The notes under the pieces: model-generated
Seen by the model: the letters and a program-made list of their open reading frames with translations, nothing else
Database searches by the model: none
What the model was told of the DNA's origin: nothing
In this document: positions 1-7,798 of the stretch, in pieces
Layout: every line of letters begins with the position of its first letter
Numbering within the stretch: position 1 is the first letter of the stretch
Made by a program: the position numbers and the translations under genes
Assembly (NCBI GenBank): GCA_902464405.1
Contig: CABQJD010000006.1
Span: forward strand, 50,717-114,716
Direction: 5' to 3'
Length of the DNA: 64,000 bases
DNA from: an uncultured Actinomycetaceae bacterium
Lineage (GTDB): Bacteria; Actinomycetota; Actinomycetes; Actinomycetales; Actinomycetaceae

Positions 1-3000
1 ATACCTCCTCACGCTGCGTTGAGATGCTCGAGGTTGAATTCGGGGAAATCTCATCCGAAATATGTGCGCTTGGCTGCGATGGCTGGTGCAGTGCCTGCTG
101 GGGTGCAAGATTAGTGCCCTCTACATCTACGTTCGGCAATATTTTATCGAGCCACTTTGGTAGATACCATGCTTTATCTCCAAGCAGATGCATAAGAGCA
201 GGTGTGAGGCTCATGCGGACGATAAACGCATCAAATGCCACACCCGCAGCGAGGGCGAAACCAAGGGAACGAACCATTGCGAGCTTAGCGAAGATGAATG
301 CCGCAAACACCGACACCATAATTAATGCTGCTGCTAGCACCACAGGAGCTGCCAAATTGAAGCCTTCTTTCACAGCGCGTCGTGCAGGGGAGCCGTGTGA
401 ATACGCTTCGCGGATCGAAGAAACCACAAACACCTGATAGTCCATAGCTAAACCGAAGAGAATGCCTGTGAGTAGAATTGGCAAAAAGCTCATGAGCGGA
501 GCTGGCACATGCACATCGAAGATCCAGCCAAGCCAACCCCACTGGTAGACGGCAGTGGCAGAGCCGAAAGCAGCCGCCAAGGAGAGCAAGAAACCAATGC
601 TGGCAACAAGAGGTACCACTATAGAGCGGAAAACGAACAGCAGCAATATGAGCGATAACCCGACTACGATCGTCAAATATGGTGGTAAAACGGCGGCAAT
701 GCGCTCTGAAATATCAATCATTGCGGCGCTCTGCCCAGTGATATCGATTGTGGTGCCAGTTGAAACTTCAAATTCTGGAATATCGGTTCGCAGATCTTTC
801 ACCAGATTGCGAGTTGCACTCTCTGCTGGTCCGCTCGAAGGAATGAGCTGAAGTACGCCATATTCATAATTTGCCGAATACGCTGCAGGGACGGCTGCTA
901 CAATTCCTTTTATTTGCATGAAGCGTTCAGCCACGCTAATCATGGTTTGTTCGGAGCCGTTTTTAGTGCGCTGCGTTTCGGGGATTTTTACAAGCGAAAG
1001 TAGCTGACCATTATACCCGGCACCAAATTCATCTGAGGTGATTTCGTAGGCTTTTTGAGCTTGCGATCCGTAAGGTTCTGTGGCGCCATCAGGCAAAGCA
1101 GTCTGCATATAAAGAGCGGGCCCTGCAAATATGCCTAAAACGATCACGCATAGCAGGGTAGACAGCCACGGTTTCTTGGTGAGAGTCATGACCCACCATA
1201 AGCTCATGCTTTTACGTGCCCCAGCAGATTTCGCAACAGACGTGATGCTATCAGCTGACTGCTCGGAATTATGGGCAGCTTGAGCTTCAGCGCGTCGTCT
1301 CCGTGCTTTTTTGGGTAGCAGGCGTTCGCCAATCACCGCAAGCAGCGCTGGGGTAAGTGAAATAGAAAGGAGTACTGCGATAAGCACAGTAAATGCAGCA
1401 GAGAAGCCTAAAATAAAGAGGAATGGCAGATCAGAGACGACGAGAGCGGCAAGAGCGATCATAACTGTGAGACCAGCGAAAAATACAGCTGTTCCACTTG
1501 TGCCGATTGCTCGCGCCACAGATTCACGCATCGGCATGCCAGCAATCAATTGTGTGCGGTGCCTGTGCACGATAAATAGCGAGTAATCAATGCCGACAGC
1601 CAATCCAAGCATGAGAGCAAGTACAGGCGTAATACTCTGCATATCGATCACGCTGGAGAGGGCGAGTGTACCGCCCACGCCAAGAGCTACACCGAATAAT
1701 GCTACGAAGAGTGGCAGCCCAGCAGCCACAACAGTTCCGAGCATAATCATCAGCACAACTCCTGCAAGAATAAAACCTAAAAGCTCGGTGACTCCTGCAA
1801 TAGAGTTGAGGTCCTGCGTTATTTCGCTCGAAAAATATGTAGTCACACCTGCTTCTTCGAGGGCTGGTTTAATCGAGTTGAGATCCGCGCGTTGTTCTTC
1901 TGTGAGCGCATAGGTCTGCCCGTGAAAAACTATATGTGAAATTGCTGTGGTGCGAGATGCGTTTACGAAGCGCATATTCTGCGTAAGAGCTGCCATCCGT
2001 TTGCCGAGTTGGAGCGTCTCTTTACCATCAGTAAGCTCTTTTTCGCCATCTATAAGCTGGGCTTTTGCTTCATTGAGTTTGGCAGTGTTTTCTTCGATGA
2101 GTTTTCGGCCAGCTTCGAGTTCTTTTCGTCCTTGTGAAAGCTGTTTCTCGCCATTAGCGATAAGCCCTTCGTTGACGCGGAAAGTGGCTTCACCGTTTTG
2201 ATATTTTTGAAGCCCTGATGCGTATTGCTCTTTAGCTGCATCGAGTTCGGCTTGCCCAGCTTCGACTTCTGCTCGAGCCGCATCGAGCTGAGGGCGTGAC
2301 GCTTCAAGCTGCTGCTCAGCAGCGCGCAGTGTGTTATAAGAATCGCTGGCTGCGCCAAGGTGTGCCAAGGCTTCCTGAGCTTGCTTGATTCCAGCGATTG
2401 CAGCTTGAATATGCTGAATTCCTTGAGAAACTTTCTGATAAGCGTCACTTCCAGTTAATCCTGCGGCTTCGAGCTGAGATTTTTGCTGCTCAAGCTGAGT
2501 AAGCTGGTTCGTAAGCTGAGCAAGAAGAGCATCAGCAGGTGTCTCTGGTGGAAATCCGAGGCTTGTGGCGATCTGTTCGATAGCAGCATTTGCTTGTTGC
2601 TCGCCAGCTTGAATTGCTGCTGGTACTTGGGAGAGATCGCTGGCTCCGAGACTGCTTGTGAGCTGTGAAATTCCTTGGTTAATTTTTTCCTTGCTGTCGT
2701 TGTAGCGCTTTTCTCCCGCGGCTAGTTTAGCTCGACCATCTGCAAGTTTTTTCTCTCCTGCAGATATTTGAGCCTGTGCTTGAGTGAGCTGTTGGCGCGC
2801 GGCAGTGAGTTCAGGGCGTGACGCTTCAAGCTGGGCGCGTCCGTCACTTAGTTTCTCTTCATTCTCTGCAAGGGCTGCTTCACCATCTGCGAGCTGTTTT
2901 TTCGCTTTTACGAGCTGTTTTTCACCATCGTGTATTTTGGCTTGCCCATCGTTCAGCTTTTGTTCGTTTTCTGCAATGCTTTTTTCACCATCGGAGATTT

Positions 3001-3367
3001 GAGCAGCTGCGCTATCGAGCTGCTCTTGCATTTTGAAAGGGTCAATAGACGAGCGCACGGGTGCTTGTTTGCCAAGGATAGACGTGGCTTGAGAGATTTT
3101 CTTTTCTTGTTCTGCGGTAAAAGGGGTTCGATCTGTGGTTTGAAATACTGCTGTGGCAGTGCCGCCTGAAAGCTCTGGAATGTTGTTGCGCACAAGAGTG
3201 AGAACTCTTTGTGTGTCTGTGCCTGGAAGGGTGAACGTATTGGAGAGAGTTCCCATAAAGGAGGTCATTAAAATACCGATCGCAATGAGAATTGCAATCC
3301 ATGCCGCAATAAATTTTTTTCGATGATCGTATGCGGCAAGTCCGATCTTATAGAGGATTTTTGCCAT
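1..3367 (-). CDS. MMPL/RND-family membrane exporter, C-terminus cut by window edge
   Basis: A single open frame runs from an ATG at 3367 to the window edge without a stop, so about 1122 residues are visible. The N-terminus carries one membrane helix (about residues 18-40). A very long Gln/Ala/Glu-rich segment with repeated DGEK/AxGxK-type heptads follows (about 85-460), which reads as a coiled coil in the extracytoplasmic loop. Then come two blocks of about five or six membrane helices separated by a second outer loop, the usual MMPL duplication; a GLAVGIDYSLF-type motif marks the first block and GLAMDYQVFVVSSIRE the second, both typical of actinobacterial MMPL proteins with the key Asp-Tyr pair. 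The visible tail is Gln/Pro/Ser-rich and cytoplasmic. Family role: proton-driven export of lipids or amphiphiles. Substrate unknown. It is divergent from the acetyltransferase gene at 3494. Confidence 0.9.
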   Translation of the reverse strand, partial: MAKILYKIGLAAYDHRKKFIAAWIAILIAIGILMTSFMGTLSNTFTLPGTDTQRVLTLVRNNIPELSGGTATAVFQTTDRTPFTAEQEKKISQATSILGKQAPVRSSIDPFKMQEQLDSAAAQISDGEKSIAENEQKLNDGQAKIHDGEKQLVKAKKQLADGEAALAENEEKLSDGRAQLEASRPELTAARQQLTQAQAQISAGEKKLADGRAKLAAGEKRYNDSKEKINQGISQLTSSLGASDLSQVPAAIQAGEQQANAAIEQIATSLGFPPETPADALLAQLTNQLTQLEQQKSQLEAAGLTGSDAYQKVSQGIQHIQAAIAGIKQAQEALAHLGAASDSYNTLRAAEQQLEASRPQLDAARAEVEAGQAELDAAKEQYASGLQKYQNGEATFRVNEGLIANGEKQLSQGRKELEAGRKLIEENTAKLNEAKAQLIDGEKELTDGKETLQLGKRMAALTQNMRFVNASRTTAISHIVFHGQTYALTEEQRADLNSIKPALEEAGVTTYFSSEITQDLNSIAGVTELLGFILAGVVLMIMLGTVVAAGLPLFVALFGVALGVGGTLALSSVIDMQSITPVLALMLGLAVGIDYSLFIVHRHRTQLIAGMPMRESVARAIGTSGTAVFFAGLTVMIALAALVVSDLPFLFILGFSAAFTVLIAVLLSISLTPALLAVIGERLLPKKARRRRAEAQAAHNSEQSADSITSVAKSAGARKSMSLWWVMTLTKKPWLSTLLCVIVLGIFAGPALYMQTALPDGATEPYGSQAQKAYEITSDEFGAGYNGQLLSLVKIPETQRTKNGSEQTMISVAERFMQIKGIVAAVPAAYSANYEYGVLQLIPSSGPAESATRNLVKDLRTDIPEFEVSTGTTIDITGQSAAMIDISERIAAVLPPYLTIVVGLSLILLLFVFRSIVVPLVASIGFLLSLAAAFGSATAVYQWGWLGWIFDVHVPAPLMSFLPILLTGILFGLAMDYQVFVVSSIREAYSHGSPARRAVKEGFNLAAPVVLAAALIMVSVFAAFIFAKLAMVRSLGFALAAGVAFDAFIVRMSLTPALMHLLGDKAWYLPKWLDKILPNVDVEGTNLAPQQALHQPSQPSAHISDEISPNSTSSISTQREEV

Positions 3368-3493
3368 AATCCACGATCCTTTCGGCTTTCATTCCGATTG
3401 GGTAGAGCACTGCAGGCAAGCAGTTCTATGAGATTTATTATACTTTGCCATAATGGATTTTTCTGGAAAATGGTAAGGATTGAGGTGATTCCA

Positions 3494-4006
3494 TTGCATA
3501 TTCGCGAAGCCGTATTAGCTGACGTAGAGGAGCTTGTTGAGCTAAGCAAAAGAACCTTTACACAAACATTCGGAGCAGGATACCCGCCTGAGGATTTGGA
3601 AAATTTTTTAGCTTCGGCATACACCGTCGAGAGATATTGTGCGTATATCAGTGATTCGAAGTCGAATGTGTGGGTGGTGGCTTCAGAAAACACTCTGTGC
3701 GGATATGTATTAGCTGGTGCATGTAGTCTTCCGCATTTAGAAGTTAAACCTGGCGACGGTGAGGTGATTCGTCTCTATATGCTGCAGGAGTATCAAGGCT
3801 GCGGCTGGGGAACTAAACTTTTTGAAACAGCTCTAGACTGGCTCATCGCCTCAGGAGCAGCTACTCTCTGGCTAGGAGTATGGTCAGAAAATTACGGTGC
3901 CCAAAAGCTTTATCATCGTTACGGTTTTTCATACGCAGGAGAATATGAATTCATTGTAGGTAATAGTCGAGATCGTGAATTTATCTACCGCAAAGCCTTA
4001 CTGTAA
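3494..4006 (+). CDS. GNAT-family N-acetyltransferase
   Basis: The 170-residue protein is a single GNAT domain. It begins with a typical HIREAVLADVEELVELS strand-helix and has the acetyl-CoA binding loop QGCGWGTKLFETAL (about residues 99-113), followed by LGVWSENYGAQKLYHRYGF, the conserved N-x-A-Q-x-x-Y element of the fold. I chose the TTG at 3494 because GAGGTGAT (3482-3489) ends four bases before it at ideal distance and the protein then starts exactly where the domain does. An upstream ATG at 3470 and GTG at 3485 are in frame but poorly served by a ribosome site. The acceptor (protein or small molecule) cannot be told from sequence. Divergent from the MMPL exporter gene. Confidence 0.85.
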   Translation: MHIREAVLADVEELVELSKRTFTQTFGAGYPPEDLENFLASAYTVERYCAYISDSKSNVWVVASENTLCGYVLAGACSLPHLEVKPGDGEVIRLYMLQEYQGCGWGTKLFETALDWLIASGAATLWLGVWSENYGAQKLYHRYGFSYAGEYEFIVGNSRDREFIYRKALL

Positions 4007-4205
4007 AGCCCTGCTGTAAGTCTTACTGTAAAACCTTGCCGATCGGAGGGAAATATTAGGCACCAGAGATCAGGCATAAGGAGCCTTATTCGCTGGAGGC
4101 TACTGTTGTTGTGCTGTATGTTTTTTGAGGGATGGGGAGATTGCATCTTTAGTGAGCAAGTTTGAGCATTTACTCTTGTGTAGGTATGATGTAGGCACAC
4201 GAACT

Positions 4206-4279
4206 GCGGGCGTAGTTCATCGGTAGAATGGAAGCTTCCCAAGCTTCAGAGGCGGGTTCGATTCCCGTCGCCCGCTCCA
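4206..4279 (+). tRNA. tRNA-Gly (anticodon CCC), CCA encoded
   Basis: The 7-bp acceptor stem GCGGGCG/CGCCCGC, the D-arm with GG, the anticodon stem GAAGC/GCTTC enclosing the loop TTCCCAA, and the T-arm GGCGGGTTCGATTCCCGTC all fold. Anticodon CCC reads GGG glycine codons. CCA is encoded at 4277-4279. The accessory region begins directly after it, so the tRNA is a plausible integration landmark, although no duplicated 3' end was seen elsewhere in the window. Confidence 0.95.
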
Positions 4280-4307
4280 CTTGAGCACCGGATTTGATAA
4301 GTATCCT

Positions 4308-4440
4308 TTTGCGTTAGCGAGTATCGCTTAGGGGGGGGTGAAAAATCGCTTGCGTTAGCGGGTTTGGGTTTTGCGTTAGTGCGTATCATGTTTCCCCTAG
4401 TAAAATGCTGTTTCGTCGTTGAATGCGCTAACGAAGCGTA
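4308..4440. repeat. Short GCGTTAGYG direct repeats with one inverted copy
   Basis: Three direct copies of GCGTTAG(C/T)G lie at about 4311, 4353 and 4374, and an inverted copy (CGCTAACG) at about 4427, between tRNA-Gly and the ClbS-like gene. An 8-G run stands at 4331-4338. The arrangement next to a tRNA resembles arm-type recombinase sites or a decayed intergenic repeat; no integrase gene is present in the window. Confidence 0.45.
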
Positions 4441-4472
4441 AAACTTATAGCTGCTTCACAAGGAGGTGTGTG

Positions 4473-4859
4473 GTGAAATCGTATGAATCAGGCGATGAAC
4501 TAGCCGCAGAGATTACTAAGCGTGGCGGTCTTTTTATCGGCGAGTTCGCCGATGTTCCCGATGATGGTTGGGACCGTCTGGTTGACGGTGTTGACCGCAC
4601 GCCCAGGCAGATGATCGCATACCAGCTTGGCTGGATGGAACTGTTGCTTGGCTGGGAACGTGACGAGCGGGCAGGCAAAGAGGTAATTACTCCGGCACCT
4701 GGATATAAGTGGAATCAGCTCGGTGGATTGTATGAGTCGTTCTACCAACGCTGGTCCAAAGAAAAAGCTATAATCGCTATGCGTGAGTGCCTTATTCTCG
4801 GCAGTACGTTTCTTGAAAAGGTTAATGAAATTCATGGCTGTTCTTGTTTCCAGAGTTAA
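4473..4859 (+). CDS. ClbS/DfsB-family protein, C-terminally shortened
   Basis: The protein is recognised by the central block R-Q-M-I-A-Y-Q-L-G-W-M-E-L-L-L-G-W-E and the PGYKWNQLGGLYESFYQRW segment, which match the four-helix ClbS/DfsB family (related to DinB; ClbS protects colibactin producers by modifying the warhead). GTG at 4473 is preceded by AAGGAGGTG (4460-4468). Only 128 residues are encoded against about 165-175 normally: after helix 3 the sequence ends in a short Cys-containing tail, so the C-terminal region that completes the fold is missing. It is probably a decaying gene or one whose 3' end was lost at a recombination point. First gene of the accessory region after tRNA-Gly. Confidence 0.7.
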   Translation: MKSYESGDELAAEITKRGGLFIGEFADVPDDGWDRLVDGVDRTPRQMIAYQLGWMELLLGWERDERAGKEVITPAPGYKWNQLGGLYESFYQRWSKEKAIIAMRECLILGSTFLEKVNEIHGCSCFQS

Positions 4860-4872
4860 AACCTATAGAGAA

Positions 4873-4906
4873 GAGTCCCTCAGGACCATGCGATTATGAG
4901 GGACTC
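4873..4906. terminator. Bidirectional hairpin terminator
   Basis: A perfect 10-bp inverted repeat, GAGTCCCTCA (4873-4882) and TGAGGGACTC (4897-4906), lies between the convergent ClbS-like gene and the gene at 4924-5208. There is no long U-tract on either side. Confidence 0.6.
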
Positions 4907-4923
4907 AAAGGGAGGGGAGGCGT

Positions 4924-5208
4924 CTAGAGTGCACCTCCTAGTTTGCGTTCCAGTTTGATTCGCTTCCGTTTTAGCCGAGTCAGCGCAAACGCGTGTTGAG
5001 CGATGAGCTTGCCGATTTCTGCCGCTGAAGGTAGGTGTCGGTTCGCGAGTTCTTGATCAATCTCTGCCGCGCGCCCGTCTGCTTTCATCTCTTCAATCAA
5101 CGATTGAGCTTCTAACACGTCATCGTGAGATAGTGGATTAGCAGCAATCTTTGTTTTCACTGCATCTAACTCGGCAAGGAGTTGCGCTTTATCTTTTCTC
5201 CCAAACAA
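4924..5208 (-). CDS. Small cytosolic MFG(R/K)K-family protein of bacteriocin-like locus A
   Basis: The 94-residue hydrophilic, helical protein has no signal peptide or membrane segment. It starts at TTG (5206-5208), with AAAGGAAG about 12 bases upstream. It is clearly homologous to the protein at 21443-21793: both begin MFG(R/K)K, share an EA/AQ-x-L/I-I-E-x-MK central helix and an LPS-A-x-GK motif, and end in a Lys/Arg-rich helix. I do not recognise the family. It is last in the series precursor - membrane protein - this gene, and the paralogue is also last in its locus, so an accessory or immunity role is inferred from position only. Confidence 0.65.
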   Translation of the reverse strand: MFGRKDKAQLLAELDAVKTKIAANPLSHDDVLEAQSLIEEMKADGRAAEIDQELANRHLPSAAEIGKLIAQHAFALTRLKRKRIKLERKLGGAL

Positions 5209-5242
5209 TTAATCGATCTTCCTTTCTATTGCATTCCCTGAA

Positions 5243-5647
5243 CTAGTTGTTCTGCGCTTCGTTTAGTAGCTGATCCCAGATCGGCTCAGTGAATTTGAAT
5301 ATTCCTCCAAGCAGAATGCTCGACATAGCCGCAGTGAAGAATGCCTGTTCCGAGCTGGCGAGCACGATAATCATTGGAGCAATAATCAACAACGTTGACA
5401 CTACCCACGTGAACACAGCTCGAGATAACCGAGAACTGAAGCGTTTCTCATATCGCGTTTCAATAAAGTTCCCTACAGTAATCAGCAGAACCACCGCGAG
5501 GAAAGCCATTGCGTGAACGAGCGCATAATGAGTCGCAGGTAACGCCCCAGTGAAAACGATACTCGATAGAAACGATGTTGCCACTATCGGTAACGGGAAC
5601 AACGTTGGGATACTCAACAATCCCACAACAGAGAACACTCGATTCAC
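5243..5647 (-). CDS. Four-helix membrane protein, immunity candidate of locus A
   Basis: The 134-residue protein has four predicted membrane helices (about residues 5-28, 38-60, 78-102, 103-125) with a cationic loop YEKRFSSRLSR between the second and third. It starts at GTG 5647, only 18 bases after the stop of the secreted precursor gene, so the two are probably co-transcribed. No family was recognised. A small polytopic membrane protein directly behind a secreted, hydrophobic precursor is the usual place for a bacteriocin immunity protein; that function is inferred. Confidence 0.6.
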   Translation of the reverse strand: MNRVFSVVGLLSIPTLFPLPIVATSFLSSIVFTGALPATHYALVHAMAFLAVVLLITVGNFIETRYEKRFSSRLSRAVFTWVVSTLLIIAPMIIVLASSEQAFFTAAMSSILLGGIFKFTEPIWDQLLNEAQNN

Positions 5648-5665
5648 ACTTCACCAGCTTATTGA

Positions 5666-6166
5666 TCAGATTGGGCCAAATGTTGAGGCGAAGAGAACCA
5701 TGTAGTGTGCCATCTGAGCGGCAGTTCCGCCATCAACTCCCATTTTTATTAGCGCAGCAGTGAGTGGTAATTCGTCCATACCCTCTATGCTTTCAAGAGC
5801 ATAGGCGATTTTAGTCGCATATGGTTGTATCCATTTTGGTAGTCTGTGAGACTCATACTTGAGTACAGCAATAACCGCTTTCTTGATCCAGCTCGCAATG
5901 CCTCGTTCTTCGATAATGGAATTCGTACCATTCTTGGTTCGTTGAGCCATTTTGCTTGCCGCGATAGCGCTATCCAAATCTCCGGCTTGTTCAGCTTTGG
6001 CTGCTAAGTTTTGCCAATCCTGTTCGGTCATCGTGAACGTAACTATTGAAACTACTGAGGGTGCTTCAGATTCGGTTACTGGGGTTGCGTTCGCAACTCC
6101 AGTAGTTCCAGTAGAGAGTATTAATGCTAGTGCTGAAGCAGTGGCTAGGTGGATTCTTCTTTTCAT
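5666..6166 (-). CDS. Secreted bacteriocin-like precursor A
   Basis: The start is ATG 6166, the third codon of a slightly longer frame, because AAGGAG sits 7 bases before it. The 166-residue product has a clear Sec signal peptide (basic start, hydrophobic core, cleavage about VANA|TP). The mature part has no Cys. An acidic, Gln/Ala-rich helical stretch is followed by an amphipathic C-terminal half with the blocks GIASWIKKAVIAVLKY, LPKWIQPYATKIAYAL and GGTAAQMAHYMVLFAS. No family recognised. The paired-dyad operator at 6285-6331 lies 120 bases upstream with a CATGCT -10-like element at the same spacing as in locus C. Role as an antagonistic peptide is inferred from layout and composition. Confidence 0.6.
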   Translation of the reverse strand: MKRRIHLATASALALILSTGTTGVANATPVTESEAPSVVSIVTFTMTEQDWQNLAAKAEQAGDLDSAIAASKMAQRTKNGTNSIIEERGIASWIKKAVIAVLKYESHRLPKWIQPYATKIAYALESIEGMDELPLTAALIKMGVDGGTAAQMAHYMVLFASTFGPI

Positions 6167-6284
6167 ATACATTCTCCTTTGTGTGTCTGGTCAGTTGCAC
6201 TGACTGTTGTTACGGGTATGCCAGTTGGCATGGCTGCGCTTTTCGTCGCAACTGTTTTCACTACAGCATGAAGTGCTCACAGTG

Positions 6285-6331
6285 CAACACCGACATGTGT
6301 CGGGGTGTGACCCTGACACATGTCGGTGTTG
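6285..6331. promoter_or_regulatory. Paired-dyad operator between locus A and the peptide gene
   Basis: A perfect 17-bp inverted repeat (6285-6301 with 6315-6331). It consists of two dyads, CCGACATGTGTCGG (6290-6303) and CTGACACATGTCGG (6313-6326), whose starts are 23 bp apart, about two helical turns. It lies between the divergent precursor A gene and the peptide gene 6399, so it could serve both directions. Four further copies with the same 23-bp phase occur at 8931, 10445, 23503 and 25219. Most likely bound by the response regulator encoded at 7791-8450. Confidence 0.75.
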
Positions 6332-6398
6332 AAGAGCTGCCGTAGCCTAGTAGGTTCGAAGAGCACAAGAAAAAACCGAACGATATGGAAAGGTTGTG

Positions 6399-6620
6399 GT
6401 GACGGACATGGCAGGATCGACACGGAGGACTGGTTCTCGTTTGATGGCGCTCGTGACTGCTGGGCTGTTGGGTGTAGGGCTAGCTGTGACGCCGGGCATG
6501 GCTGCGTTTGCGAGCGAAACCGAGACCGAAACAGGTGGCACGATTATGGTTCAGACACGCCATCCCAATATGTTGTGTGTACTCTTTCCCGATCTGGTTA
6601 TCTGCAAGAATAAGAACTGA
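6399..6620 (+). CDS. Small secreted pheromone-like peptide precursor
   Basis: The 73-residue product starts at GTG 6399 (GGAAAGG ends 5 bases before; GTG 6396 and ATG 6408 are alternatives). It has an actinobacterial-type Sec signal peptide with a long hydrophobic core and cleavage near AAFA|SE. The mature part of about 35 residues ends in NMLCVLFPDLVICKNKN: two Cys separated by eight mostly hydrophobic residues, well suited to one disulfide ring. The stop overlaps the kinase start (TGATG), so peptide and receptor are translationally coupled. The operator lies just upstream, implying autoinduction. No known pheromone family was recognised; the signalling role is inferred from the coupling to a kinase and regulator. 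Confidence 0.65.
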   Translation: MTDMAGSTRRTGSRLMALVTAGLLGVGLAVTPGMAAFASETETETGGTIMVQTRHPNMLCVLFPDLVICKNKN

Positions 6621-7798
6621 TGCATAACGGTAGGTTCGATAGTTTACGAAACATTACACGCCAGCGTGTGAGCAGCTATAAGCTGGCGTATTTGTTGGCT
6701 GCTGGTCTTATCGTGATTGTTGAGCTTGCGTTTCACGCGCTCTCGGATGCTTTAGCGGCTCCCGCAGTTCTGGTGTTAGCACTATTGGGCGTGACGTTGG
6801 CGGTTGCTCCCTGGATAGGTATTGCCGGGGATGTTCTCTATATTGCAGCGTTTGTTGCCGCAGATTTCTCAGGTTACACAGAATCGCTTTCTTTTCCTGT
6901 GATCGGCGTGTTTCTGATTGCTGTTATCTGGGTTATCGAGCATCATGCGCTCCGAGCGATCCTTGTGCTTGTAGGAACAGCAACGCTAGGGATTGCGTTA
7001 AGCGAAAAGCCGGTAACGCGGTTAGCGAGTGAAGCTGTTCTTGCTGTGATAGTGCTTGGTATTGGTTTCATTCTCAGAGCCTATAGCGATAGGACAGCTA
7101 TTTCTGCCCGTGAGCTTGCGGCAGAGCGGCAGGCTTCGTGTGAGGCGGTGGCTTCGGTTCGGGGTGAGTTGGCTGTCCAGTTGCATGACACGATCGCGAA
7201 GGATCTTGCCCGGGTGGCGATCTCAGCACAAAACCTGGCTATCGCTCACCCAGAGCTGGCTCGCGAGATTGACCCGCTCACGACTATTGCCCAGAAGGCT
7301 TCTCGCCGGTTACGACCCATGATTATGGATCTGAATCTCACTGTGGCTAGGCCGAGTCTGCGGGCATCGGTGAAAGAATCCACGATAATGCTGCGCTCGC
7401 ACAACATAACATTGAATGTGGAGATGGTTGCCGATATTGACCAGCTGCTTTCTCGGCAGGCTATGCTCACAGCATCACTGTTTGTTCGTGAGGCTGCCAC
7501 GAACGTGTTGAAATACGGGCAAGCCTCCACCAGTGCGGAACTATACGTGGATCTTGCCGAGAGTGAGCTGGCGTTAATGATGAGTAACCAGATAGCTACC
7601 GTCCCGGTCGATCACGCGCTCACTGGCGGGTTCGGGCTAGCCAATCTGCAATCACGGATTGAGAGCGAGGGCGGGCGATTGAGTTTCGCATCCAGGGGCA
7701 CGCAGTGGATAATTAACGCCACCATCCCAAACCACGTCACCGCTAGCATTGCCGGACGCAATGATGGGGAGAACAATACTGGGAGAGATGATGAGTGA
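6620..7798 (+). CDS. NarL-type sensor histidine kinase, probable peptide receptor
   Basis: The 392-residue protein has five or six membrane helices in residues 20-155 with short loops, no large extracellular domain, then a HisKA_3 dimerisation helix with the phospho-acceptor His189 in AVQLHDTIAKDL. The ATP-binding domain follows, with N-box REAATNVLKYG and GFGLANLQSRIESEGG as the glycine-rich lid. This is the HPK7 pattern seen in kinases that sense peptides or the membrane. The start codon overlaps the stop of the secreted peptide gene by one base, and the end overlaps the response regulator start by 8 bases, so all three form one translational unit. Confidence 0.85.
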   Translation: MHNGRFDSLRNITRQRVSSYKLAYLLAAGLIVIVELAFHALSDALAAPAVLVLALLGVTLAVAPWIGIAGDVLYIAAFVAADFSGYTESLSFPVIGVFLIAVIWVIEHHALRAILVLVGTATLGIALSEKPVTRLASEAVLAVIVLGIGFILRAYSDRTAISARELAAERQASCEAVASVRGELAVQLHDTIAKDLARVAISAQNLAIAHPELAREIDPLTTIAQKASRRLRPMIMDLNLTVARPSLRASVKESTIMLRSHNITLNVEMVADIDQLLSRQAMLTASLFVREAATNVLKYGQASTSAELYVDLAESELALMMSNQIATVPVDHALTGGFGLANLQSRIESEGGRLSFASRGTQWIINATIPNHVTASIAGRNDGENNTGRDDE

